Positions 55,001-64,000 of a DNA stretch of 64,000 nucleotides are shown in pieces (the first letter of the stretch is position 1; every line of letters begins with the position of its first letter). Both the position numbers and the translations under genes were made by a program. The notes under the pieces were generated by a model, which saw nothing but the letters and a program-made list of their open reading frames with translations, was not told the origin of the DNA and did no database searches. Origin of the DNA: Hirudinaria manillensis (taxonomy: Eukaryota > Annelida > Clitellata > Hirudinida > Hirudinidae); contig CM067538.1 of the NCBI GenBank assembly GCA_034509925.1, positions 3,773,001 to 3,837,000 of the forward strand, written 5' to 3'.

Positions 55001-57460
55001 TGCTGTGAGTGAATTTCTATGTGTGGAATGTGTGCACAGTATCAGAATGTTAGTCGATTTCGTGTTTTTTTTTAAATTCAAAAGAATTCCTTTTGACAAT
55101 TTTTTTGAGAAACTCCAGGAAACAATTTTTAAACATACAGATAATATCTGGAAGATTTTGTTTTTGTTTATCACTTATTTAAGTGTATCGTATTTTCAAT
55201 GCATTATCACTAACTTATTTGTGTTACAATATCTTTGAAAAAACAAAGACTAGTATTGAGTTACAATTTCCACTTTTCGATCTCATAAACATTTCACGCA
55301 GATGTCCACAACAACATTGGTACATCGGAAATAATTAAATTTATCAATGACTAAAGTGATTATTTAATTAAATTTATCGTTTTAGTGACTGAACTAATTC
55401 ACTCATTAATGTTCAATGATCATCGCTTCAAAATGGCACAAATTGAAAGCAATTTTATTGAAATAAAGTTACACTTGTTTTGCTAAGCTGACAAAAAGTC
55501 ATTTTTAATAAGTTAAAATGATTTCTTTAAGCTATTTTTCCAAGCTTAATATGACATTTAAAATAATTAATTGCACGAAAATCTACTGCGAAATAAATTA
55601 AAATATCGGCGCCTACGATCAAAGGTTCTTTTCTTTTTTTTTAAGTTCACGTAAGTACAGGAAACTCTTGATATTGAGCAACTTTTTCAGTTTCACTACT
55701 TTTCTCATCCGAACATATTTCCATCCATCCGTCATTTCGTCCGTCCTCCCATCCATCTATCCTAATTTCATAACTTTATTTTGTAAAATTGTTGAAAATA
55801 ATTGAACGAATTAAATTCAAATGTACAAAATTAACATTTCAACTCAAAAATAGCATTTTTACTGAAACTTTTTAAAAAAAGTTTGAAGAAGATTCAATCA
55901 TTTTTTAATTATATATTATATAAGGCTTCATCAACTTTATACATCTCAATACATATTTTCTAAAAATAATTGTTGAGTGAATGGCTGTGATTTCAATTTT
56001 ATTAAAATATTAAGCTCAATTCGCTAGATCCATTTCTTAAAAAAACTTAAACATAAAAAAGGTCAATTTTAATTTTCCTTGCCAGGTATTACGCCATCCA
56101 TGATCCCATATGCTATGCACAAAAGCGAACGATGAAAAGGGTTCTGGTCAGCATTTTTGTGGTATGGAGTGTCAGTGCCCTCATCTCCATGCCACCCTTG
56201 GTAGGCTGGTTTGGGGGAGACTCCCCCCAAGTATTAAGTCAAACATCCGATCTCCAATTAAACTACGTCCGTCAAAAATTAAAGACGTCGAAAAAAGTAG
56301 CCGACGAAGCAAGCAGCATCTCCTCTCATCATTTTCCTCCTCACAAGTCCCAAGAAGCGACAACAAGAAGCGAGAACTTCCACTCGGATTCGCTTCTCGG
56401 CATTTCAAATTCTGCTTATTCGACACAAACTGCGACCGTTCCAAGCAAACTCCCGATAAAATTAGGTCATCGCAAATCACTTTATAACAGTCAGGATTTG
56501 AGCTGCGAACTGTCGGCACATCCCGTTTACGTGGTTTACAGTGCGACGGGTTCATTTTACATTCCCCTCCTCATCATGTTTCTCCTTTACGTCAATATCT
56601 ACCTGGCTACCAAGGCTCGTTTGAGAAGAAGAACAAAAGTTGGCAAACGATTACTCATGTCTATGGCACCTCAAAACTCTCTCTTGAATAATAAATCGCT
56701 AACTGATAATCTGTTCAAATTTAGACAATGCAGAAAACCATTAAACATTAAAAAAACGGATTGTGACAAAATCAAAAGATCTGACAAAAATAATGTGAAC
56801 GAAAAACTTGAGTCTAATCTGCTGCCACCTCAAGACGTTAACTCTGAACGGAACTTCAGAACGAACTCCTTGTTAGCTGATTTTTCTGAACTGACGACAG
56901 GAAAAGGAAACAGAAAGGAGGAAGACTCCCTCACAAGTTTTTCTTCGCCTTCGGCTCAGCTCGAAGACATGAAAGATAATTTAAAATCAAATTTTCGTTC
57001 TCAAGAAAATTCGAAAACATTTCTTGCCGCTGATGTTTTGAGTGAGAAACACATCCTGAATAGAAGCGAAATCGAACCAGTGGGTGATGTAGATTCCGCA
57101 GCAAGAGCTAAACGCCCGACAAGTCTAGCGGCCAACAACATACGTGGTGGGTCTGGAACTTTGAAGAAGTTACTCGAGGAAAAACAACGAATTTCACTTT
57201 CTTTGGAGAGGAGAGCAGCAAGAACCATGGGCATCATCATGGGAGCATTTGTGGTCTGCTGGCTGCCATTCTTCGTCTGCTACCTCGTCATGCCCTTTTG
57301 TCCTTCCTGTTCTCAGAGCATCGATCAAAGTCTCATCAGCTTCTTTGTTTGGCTTGGTTATATCAACTCGGCTATCAACCCCTTCATTTATACAATTTTT
57401 AACATTGATTATCGGAGAGCTTTCAAAAACATTCTGCAAGGCATATGCATGAGTGGCTAA
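51664..57460 (+). CDS. Tyramine/octopamine-type G-protein-coupled receptor (two coding exons)
   Basis: Exons 51664-52007 and 56086-57460, with donor GTAGGA and acceptor TGCCAG, join in mid-codon to rebuild the Arg of IDRYYAI, giving 572 residues. Seven helices are visible: TM1 about 17-40 (GN), TM2 ([16 protein letters not shown]), TM3 with amine-binding Asp ([12 protein letters not shown]) and DRY, TM4 134-156 ending PPLVGW, TM5 about 262-289 ([11 protein letters not shown]), TM6 with CWLPFF, TM7 with [14 protein letters not shown]. The [10 protein letters not shown] loop, [13 protein letters not shown] and a short tail [11 protein letters not shown] are those of invertebrate type-1 tyramine receptors, usually Gi-coupled at the plasma membrane. 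The N terminus before TM1 is only about 16 residues. The second extracellular loop is very long (see findings); the third intracellular loop is about 190 residues. An alpha-type octopamine receptor remains possible. Confidence 0.9.
52008..56085. other. Intron of the amine receptor
   Basis: A 4.08-kb AT-rich intron splitting the DRY codon. Short ORFs inside lack motifs. Near the 3' end (55720-55763) there is a CCATC tetranucleotide array. Confidence 0.85.
56086..57460 (+). CDS. Receptor exon 2 (TM4-TM7)
   Basis: A single 1375-nt exon carrying the long second extracellular loop, TM4-TM7 and the stop codon TAA at 57458-57460. The conserved loop cysteine that pairs with TM3 is in LSCELS at residue 255. 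Confidence 0.9.
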
Positions 57461-58179
57461 GAAGAGGTTTTTTTCAGCCTATCAATGTGAAAATTTATTT
57501 TGCTTGGTGCGGGGATTCATTCAATTTTTTTTAGATTCTCATTAGATTTCATCAACAAAATAAATTTAAAATGACTTGATCTTGTTTTTTGTGGTTTTTC
57601 CTGCAATTTTTAATTATACTCCCAACATCTGGAAATGAAATTATAATAATTTAACATTAACAAAAGTGATTTCCTTAAAGAAAAAATACAAACGTGAAAT
57701 CAACGAACAAAAAGTTCATTATTTTATCATTTGGACTTTTATTATTATCTCATTCAGAAAATTTACCATTGCTGGTCAGTAGTTAGCAAAAATTAGTACT
57801 TAACACAAAAGTGATTTAATAATAACATAAGTTATTTATTAGTTAACATTAGTTAGCACAACATTTACAATCACAAGTTAATTCACGAATTTTGAGAAAA
57901 TTTTAATATGTTATGTATCGATATATTTGTGATAATCCCTGAAATGTTTGTTACAATATTTATGTTAATCAATTTATAAATTTAAAAAAGTGATTTCATG
58001 GCTCCTAAAAATGATTAAATTCTTGTAAAATATTAAAACATTTTTTAGTAGGAAAGATATTTCCTTTATATTATATAACTCTAAAACATTTCTCATCCAA
58101 TGAAATCATTAAAGTTTTTTTTATGACGTTAATGTCCACTTTTTTCCAGGTTCCTCTAATATCATTTTCTAAAGCAGAT
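57461..58179. other. 3' flank of the amine receptor
   Basis: AT-rich. AATAAA at about 57559-57564 (CAAAATAAATTTAAAATG) is a reasonable polyadenylation signal for the receptor. Nothing else recognised. Confidence 0.45.
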
Positions 58180-59350
58180 TTGGTATGGATGTTGCCTTCC
58201 ATTGTTGTAAGTCATTCTTAACAACATTCCGAAGACCGTTGAGAGACCAATCTCATAGATAGTCAATGGCTAGCAGTCGAGGAAGGAGCACGAACTGAAG
58301 CAACCGCACTTTAAAACGTCCCTGGAGCGGTGCCACCTTTATCGTTTGCAGTCCCCTACACCTCTTTTGAATATGGCGTCCTTCATCTTTTTATAGGTGA
58401 GTAAATCGTCACCCTTCCTAGGCTATTTACCGGTTCCTCGGATACAATGAGGATTTGTTGCTCCGCTACATCTAAGAATCTTCCAGTTGACCAGGACGAG
58501 ACACCTGTATTTCGCAGGTTTGAAAGCCATTCGGCACCACCTTAATAAGTTTTCCAATTTGTCCAACGTTTTCTGAACACCCTGTCTCCTGTTCATGACT
58601 AGGGTGGTGAATCCATAAATTCCTTGTCGGAGGTATGTATAAAGCCTTTACTAATGTGTGCCCCTGGAATAGTGCCTCTGCTCTCAGCTGGATTTGTATC
58701 CCTAATGCAAATATGGTGGAGGGGAATTGTACACCCCAAAGCTATCCCGCCCTCCACTTCGTTGTTTATGTCTTGGCGGAGAACCTTTAAAGTAATCTGA
58801 ATGGTATGGTGCATGGTGGATTTCCAACGTCTTCCAAAAGAGCTGATGTGGAACTGACCCGTAGGCGTTCGCTAGGTCATACGACATACAAACTTAGCCG
58901 TCCTCTTTTGGTCCTTCGGATAGCCTCCAAGGTCATGGATGAGTGCTCGATGCAATCTGTTACACATATGGATCTGAAAGTCATACTTCTAGAGATCCTA
59001 AAGAGTGCCGGTTTTATTTTTGGTGTTTCGCCGCCGCTCTCGACAGGATGTCCACAGGAGTACAAAACTCTCCTAAAACCGAGGACACTAGGAGCAGGCA
59101 GAGGGCGCCTGCATACCGGGCTGACCAGAAGTCTCAAAGACGCAGATCCCAATCTACAGGCCGTCCCTGCAGCACAAGGAGTATTAAGAGGAAGGCACTT
59201 ACCAAATTTGTTAGGAGTCCCACGAAGTACAGGACAAACGCAGGCGAGAAAGCTATATTTTCAAGGCCCTCTCTTCGACTTTACGGGAAACGGAGGAAAC
59301 TAAGGGATTTTATGTCGAAAACTCCTGCTACGCCTAGGCTGCCAATCTCG
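58180..59350 (-). mobile_element. R2-like non-LTR retrotransposon (family X, copy 3)
   Basis: Minus-strand reverse transcriptase pieces: DCIEHSSMTLEAIRRTKRG (about 58965-58910), DLANAYGSVPHQLFWKTLE (about 58880-58820), EGGIALGCTI (about 58760-58725), then text parallel to copies 1 and 2 ([19 protein letters not shown] at about 58330-58275, and the TATCTATGAGATTGGTC site at about 58257-58241). Frames change repeatedly. It provides the unfilled-site comparison for the MULE insertion in copy 2. GC-richer than the surroundings. Confidence 0.82.
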
Positions 59351-59934
59351 TCTAGATAGATGATATTCTTCGACTGAAATCTTTGGAATCTTTCCTAAGG
59401 GAATTATTTGTTCATCTGGAGGCCTCATTATGTCTCTTCTTAGCAGACAACATTTTGCTTTCAGCGAGTTATAAAATAATAATTGTATAAACATCATTTT
59501 TTACTTCTTCTATGTTTATATATTATTTATTATAGATTATAGATTATATTATCAACATTATTTGTGTAAAAACTATTTTTTGTATATCTAACTAAAATTT
59601 CATTATAGTTTTATTGGTCCATAAAAAAAATGTCCTCACGGCTTTTGGGCGCTCTTTAAAATTTCTAAATGAGCAAGGAGATATTCATAAATATATAGAT
59701 ACAAAGCATATTAAAATTGTTAATTAATTTGAGGAAAGCTTTTGAAGGTGTCAAGATTTGAAGCATTAAATCATTGCTCGACGAAGTAAATCGATAAAAG
59801 ATTTATTTAAATTTTTGAACACCAAATCACTATTGTGATTTAAGGTGAGGCATCCGTAATTCATGATGCATAATTGCATGATGTTTAGGCATAGAAAAAC
59901 AGAATCTTATTTCCAAAGTCATAAATATCCAAAG
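59351..59934. other. Intergenic AT-rich stretch
   Basis: Lies between R2-like copy 3 and the stop codon of the serine protease. It should contain the protease 3' untranslated region. Nothing else seen. Confidence 0.4.
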
Positions 59935-62833
59935 CTAGTTGGAGTTCACAACGCTGTCAATCCATCTTCGAAATGCTGAAATTCTTGTGAAAACTCCGGG
60001 TGCTATGTCAGGGTTGGTGGCACTCGTGAAAGAGGCCAGTCCAACTTGGACAAAAGAGTTTCCGTAGGGACACACTAGGGGACCACCGCTGTCACCCTAT
60101 TAAAATTTATAAATGCCCAATTACCACATGAATATGCCAATTAATGAGCAATAATGTTAACTAATGTTAATTAATGAATAAATTAATATTTATTCAAGTC
60201 ATTGTTAATCTTAAGACTCACTGAACATATTCCGACAGCCTTCTCTCCATTTCCTCCAGCACAGAGGCGTGAGTCTGTGGTTATGCCCCAATAATTGCCA
60301 CAATATTTATCGCTTAGTTTAGGCATGTTTACTTCCAGTGCATCGTTGTTTACTCTTCCTCCTGAAAATAACAAAAATTAAAATTGTAGAATTAAAAAAT
60401 ATTAAAATAACGTTAAAGATCAGAAACAATAAAAGAGTCGGTCTCTCATTTCGTTTAACTTTTAGTATCAAATTCATCGCCAATACTTAATATCCTACAT
60501 TAATTAGTGTTGTATCTTGAGCATTAGTCATCCTCGTCGCCAATGTTGTATCTTGAATTACTTGCTATATAATTAAGGACTACTTGGGAATTGGAGATAC
60601 TAAGCTACTTTACTACAAAGAATGTGCCACTGCACTAACCTCAAAAAGATTCTGTATATTATCGAAATAAACTTAAGTAATAATAAATTCTTACAATATT
60701 ATTACATTATCCACAACAATTAGATAGCGAAATAGGTTTTAATTTTTAATCATAAAAGTTTCTCTATTTTCGGACAGATCAAAGAAGGAATTAATATATT
60801 CATTTTGGTTAGGTTTGGAATAATAGCATGTTTAACCTTTGGATGCCCAAGGTAAAAAAAACTTTCTCTTTCAGCCAAGGGGGGCACAAGTGTTATTACT
60901 GTGCGTCAAACCAAAGTTTGTTATTAAAACTATTTTACCAGTCAACAGGCACAGGCTCAGAGAATGTAAAAATATAATTTTCGTTAAACAATTATTAAAC
61001 GGTGCCATAAAGCCAGCCCACCCTAATTTAAAGTCCCCCAAAAGGTGACTAGGGATCTGCACTGGGACTACGATGTGAAATTTAATCTGGCCAATTTACC
61101 CGTTGTATCTGCATTCAATTCAATTTGATAAACTGATAGCTATTCAAAGAAAAAGCACAAGTATATTAGTAGTAATTCATTCATTTTTGTTCAGCCAATC
61201 TTTTGTAGGCAACAATATGGAAAGCCATATACTATTCCTTAAATAGACATGTCAATGGGCGACGGAGCTGACAGGAGGAGCTGAGTCCAATCTTAAGTGC
61301 AATTACCTTGCGGACGATCTCTTGTTGATGTCTATAACAGATGCTGGTTCAACAACTTAAATGGGAGTGGCGATAGATCCAATCAGGGACGCATAAAGAT
61401 AAACATCGGTCGTGGATTGTCAATCCGGAACCATATCTTGAAATTCCACGAAAATCATTCGTGTTTGTACTCGGATGACTTATTTTAACGAGAGCGGACA
61501 TTTTTGCTTGGTCTCGAGCTCTTGAGAACTTTTGCTGAAAAATCACCGCCCTGATCATAAAATGAAGAGGAGAAATCGCATAGAAGTCCTGGAGAGTTGG
61601 AGTGGAGTTGGAGTCTCAAGAAGGTCCCTCTATCAAAACCATGCAGGAGATCCACAAGATTTTGCGAAATTTTAAAAATAACGCATGTAAATAGGAAGAA
61701 AAACTGAACTGAACGTCATTTTGTAGATTTTTGAATGATTCTTAAGAATTATTTGAATGTGCTTTTTTTCAATGGTTTGACGGGATTTTCCAGACCTAAA
61801 ATTACCTTTTCTAAGTTTTTGTCGGTCTAATAAAAGGAAAAAATGATAAAGGTCTAAGACATGAAAGGAAGGCCAACATTTTCTATCAATAAAAATCACT
61901 CTTCTGCTTTTCGTTTTCTCCAATAACTCTGTAGTCTTTCTGGTTCAATTGATTTCATGAATTTCGTATAACTTTATTATAATATTATAATTTACAATAT
62001 ATATCTATAATTACAATTTAACCCAAATGACCATCGTATGTTTCATTGCTCACCGTTTGCAGTACAGCCCCATCCTTTCATTGTGCACATAACATTGTCC
62101 TTTAAGAAGGTATCATCTGGCCCAGCCAAACTCACCAACCCTACTCTAGAAACACCACTCTCAGTCTCACTTGTCGATTTCCCCATTAGTCCGTTGAAAG
62201 ATTCCTTGAAAATTTCCATGTAAGAGCTATCTTTCCCTACCGGGATGTCAAGAGACACTTCCTTCTTAAGCTTCATGAGAGCAATGTCGTTCCTGTATGA
62301 ATCTTAAACATTATTTTATTAATAAGTACTTAATGTTAGCACCACGTAGCGATACAAATTCTATAAAGTAAAAAAAAATCTTTGATATAATTTATGTTTT
62401 CAAAATTACTCTTTATCCTATCAATAGCATCAGGAATCGCCAAAATGATGATTGCTAACAATCGCGGGTAAAGCTTATTGGAGAGTGATTGAGTGGTTCA
62501 TCGCAGAAATTTCGTGACTTCAGCGAGAAACTTTCTCAAAGCTATTTTGTTCTTTTAATAATTATAAACAAGTCAAATATGGCCACCCACCCGATGCCGA
62601 GTATTTGGGATGTACAATAACCTTTACACCCTTAATGTTATAATATGTCCATTCCGGTTTATGTACTACTTTGCTGACAGTTCCTTTTAAAACATTCTTA
62701 AACTTGGTCTAAAACAATTCGAGAACAAATATAAATAAATTTTGTTAACAACATTTCAGATTAATTTGAAAGTTAACTGACCTTTACTGTAATTTCACCA
62801 ATTTTAGCTTCCCAATGACTTGGATTTATTTTC
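59935..62833 (-). CDS. Chymotrypsin-fold serine protease (S1), C-terminal part, 5' end beyond window or missing
   Basis: Exons right to left: 62833-62782 (KINPSHWEAKIGEITVK), 62708-62587 (HPKYSASG), 62292-62054 (NDIALMKLKKEV with catalytic Asp; CTMKGWGCTANG), 60361-60222 (DKYCGNYWG, DSRLCAGG) and 60096-59935 (GDSGGPLVCPYGNSFVQVG with catalytic Ser; PGVFTRISAFRRWI). Phases agree at every junction. These are the landmarks of secreted S1 peptidases. Position 189 (chymotrypsin numbering) is Gly (GICSGDSGG), so trypsin-like cleavage after Lys/Arg is unlikely; SFT in place of SWG at 214-216 suggests an elastase-like or restricted pocket. A roughly 40-residue insertion lies between the Asp motif and the CxxxGWG strand. 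The exon with the catalytic His was not found to 64000. Confidence 0.88.
60362..62053. other. Intron of the serine protease
   Basis: A 1.7-kb intron. The tandem phrase TCGCCAAT...GTTGTATCTTGA occurs twice near 60478-60560. The segment 61255-61640 is richer in GC than its surroundings and may be an old transposon piece that I cannot classify. Confidence 0.45.
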
Positions 62834-64000
62834 CTTTAGAAAATAATTTGTAATTTATATCTAATTGTTGATCTGCTTTACAATATAAATCTTGTTGCAA
62901 ACCATAAATAACCATAAATAGTAATTATGACTCTAAAAAGTTGTTATTCAAAAAAGCCGCACAACGATAATTTATTGATGTCAACTGTTCCTTTATTGTT
63001 CAAGTTCTCCATCACACTTTTGCACAATTAATTAGAGTCTTTATTTCAGAATAATTTTGATTAATTAGCAGGGGTATTCAAATTAAATGGTCACGAAAAG
63101 TTTATTCGTTTATAGTTAAATACAGATTTCCACAGGTCATTCCCAAAACAGATTTTTACGGACAAGGGGAGGAGGGATTCTTTGCGGACTTCTCGGACCC
63201 CTAAAATGGATCTTTTAAAACTCTAATTAAGAAATAGTTCTGCGAGACTCGCCATGTTTTAAAAAAACTACAAAAACGAAATATTTGAGGCTTTAATGCC
63301 AGGTAATATCCCAACATTGTAGGCAGTATTCTAGCATCTTGTATTACAGTGGTCGTCATCTTTAAGCGGACTGCATTTTTTTTTTGGCATAACCTTCGTA
63401 GATATTAATTTTTTATTATGAAATTTCTGATGGAGCTGCGACTGGTCTAGAAACAAAACTCTGTAAGGGCTGAGAGTTTTGTTTGATAAAACATTTGCAC
63501 AATGTCTTTGTCCGCAAGTAATGGTGTAATAACAGTAAAACCCAATTTAGCTACATCAAAATTCCTTTTGCTTGCAACATAATACGCTTTTCGAGAATCT
63601 TCGACACACTTTCCAAGCCAATTCCTCTCTTCGTTTTTGCAATTCTTGCAACTCCAAGAACAAAGTCTATGCACGTTGATCGAACTCTAGTCGATCAGAG
63701 GAGCGAAATCAATACAATACTGTAATGCGAATGCTTGTGTTCAAATCAGCTAGAATCTAATGATTCAAACGAGGTTATATATAACTTGAAAAAAATTATT
63801 TGAATATTTTTTTATTAATCGATTACTTTCAAAGGTTTTTTATTACCTTTTATTCAAATTTTATGGAAAATTCTAAATCTTAATATTTTTGTCAAAATGT
63901 GCAAATAATTGTTAATAAAACGGAAGCGCTTGAGAGTTTGAGCTTATATTTTCAGCAAAGAAATTTTTACGTCATAAGTGATATATCATAATGCTTAAAC
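62834..64000. other. Right-edge stretch: missing protease exon not seen; one unassigned ORF
   Basis: A minus-strand ORF at 63674-63447 (75 codons, NWLGKCVEDSRKAYYVASKR) has more coding-like composition than most of the region but no motif that I can name. It could be a transposon piece or an exon of an unrelated gene. No AAHC motif for the protease was found. The end is AT-rich. Confidence 0.35.

Noticed and set aside
56181..56555. 124-codon minus-strand ORF opposite the receptor loop
   Set aside because: Shadow of receptor exon 2, whose frame is fixed by the transmembrane segments on either side.
58806..59359. Plus-strand ORFs of 138-165 codons
   Set aside because: Antisense of the R2-like copy 3; DLANAYGSVPHQL on the minus strand is the real signal.

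Overview
The window looks like a compact, AT-rich invertebrate nuclear genome. It has split genes with GT-AG introns, animal signalling and protease families, and many decayed DNA transposons and non-LTR retrotransposons. Octopamine/tyramine-type receptors point to a protostome. A crustacean such as a parasitic copepod would fit, but that is inference; no rRNA, mitochondrial or other phylogenetic marker is present.

Layout. Left third: two ADAM metalloprotease genes lie head-to-tail on the minus strand. ADAM-B (about 0.66-6.1 kb) runs towards the left edge and its catalytic region meets an R2-like retrotransposon there. ADAM-A (8.1-26.5 kb) can be followed from prodomain through metalloprotease, disintegrin, cysteine-rich, EGF-like, transmembrane and cytoplasmic regions. 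Three catalytic-region exons (111, 72 and 170 nt) have the same lengths and intron phases in both genes, so they are tandem paralogues. The ADAM-A introns hold a solo LTR, Tc1-like elements, an R2-like element interrupted by a Mutator-like element with a perfect 9-bp target duplication, and a tandem CCAAT-box repeat lies further upstream.

Middle: 28.2-31.4 kb and 40.2-41.6 kb carry three decayed copies of a second R2-type retrotransposon family, all bordered by ATT/GAT trinucleotide tracts. Between them, on the plus strand, is a three-exon gene (36,960-38,863) whose N terminus matches the Notch-complex-binding helix of Mastermind without a gap; the rest is Ser/Asn/Gln-rich. A CR1-like fragment lies at 44.6-45.8 kb. 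Otherwise 41.6-51.6 kb is AT-rich and gene-poor.

Right: a two-exon tyramine/octopamine-type receptor (51,664-52,007 joined to 56,086-57,460, plus strand) has an unusually long second extracellular loop. Then come another R2-like fragment (58.2-59.35 kb) and the C-terminal five exons of a chymotrypsin-fold serine protease on the minus strand (59,935-62,833). The protease exon with the catalytic His was not found and probably lies beyond the right edge.

The genes do not form one pathway. ADAM sheddases and Mastermind are both linked to Notch signalling in other animals, but nothing here shows that their proximity matters. All exon models come from reading splice sites, phases and family motifs by eye.
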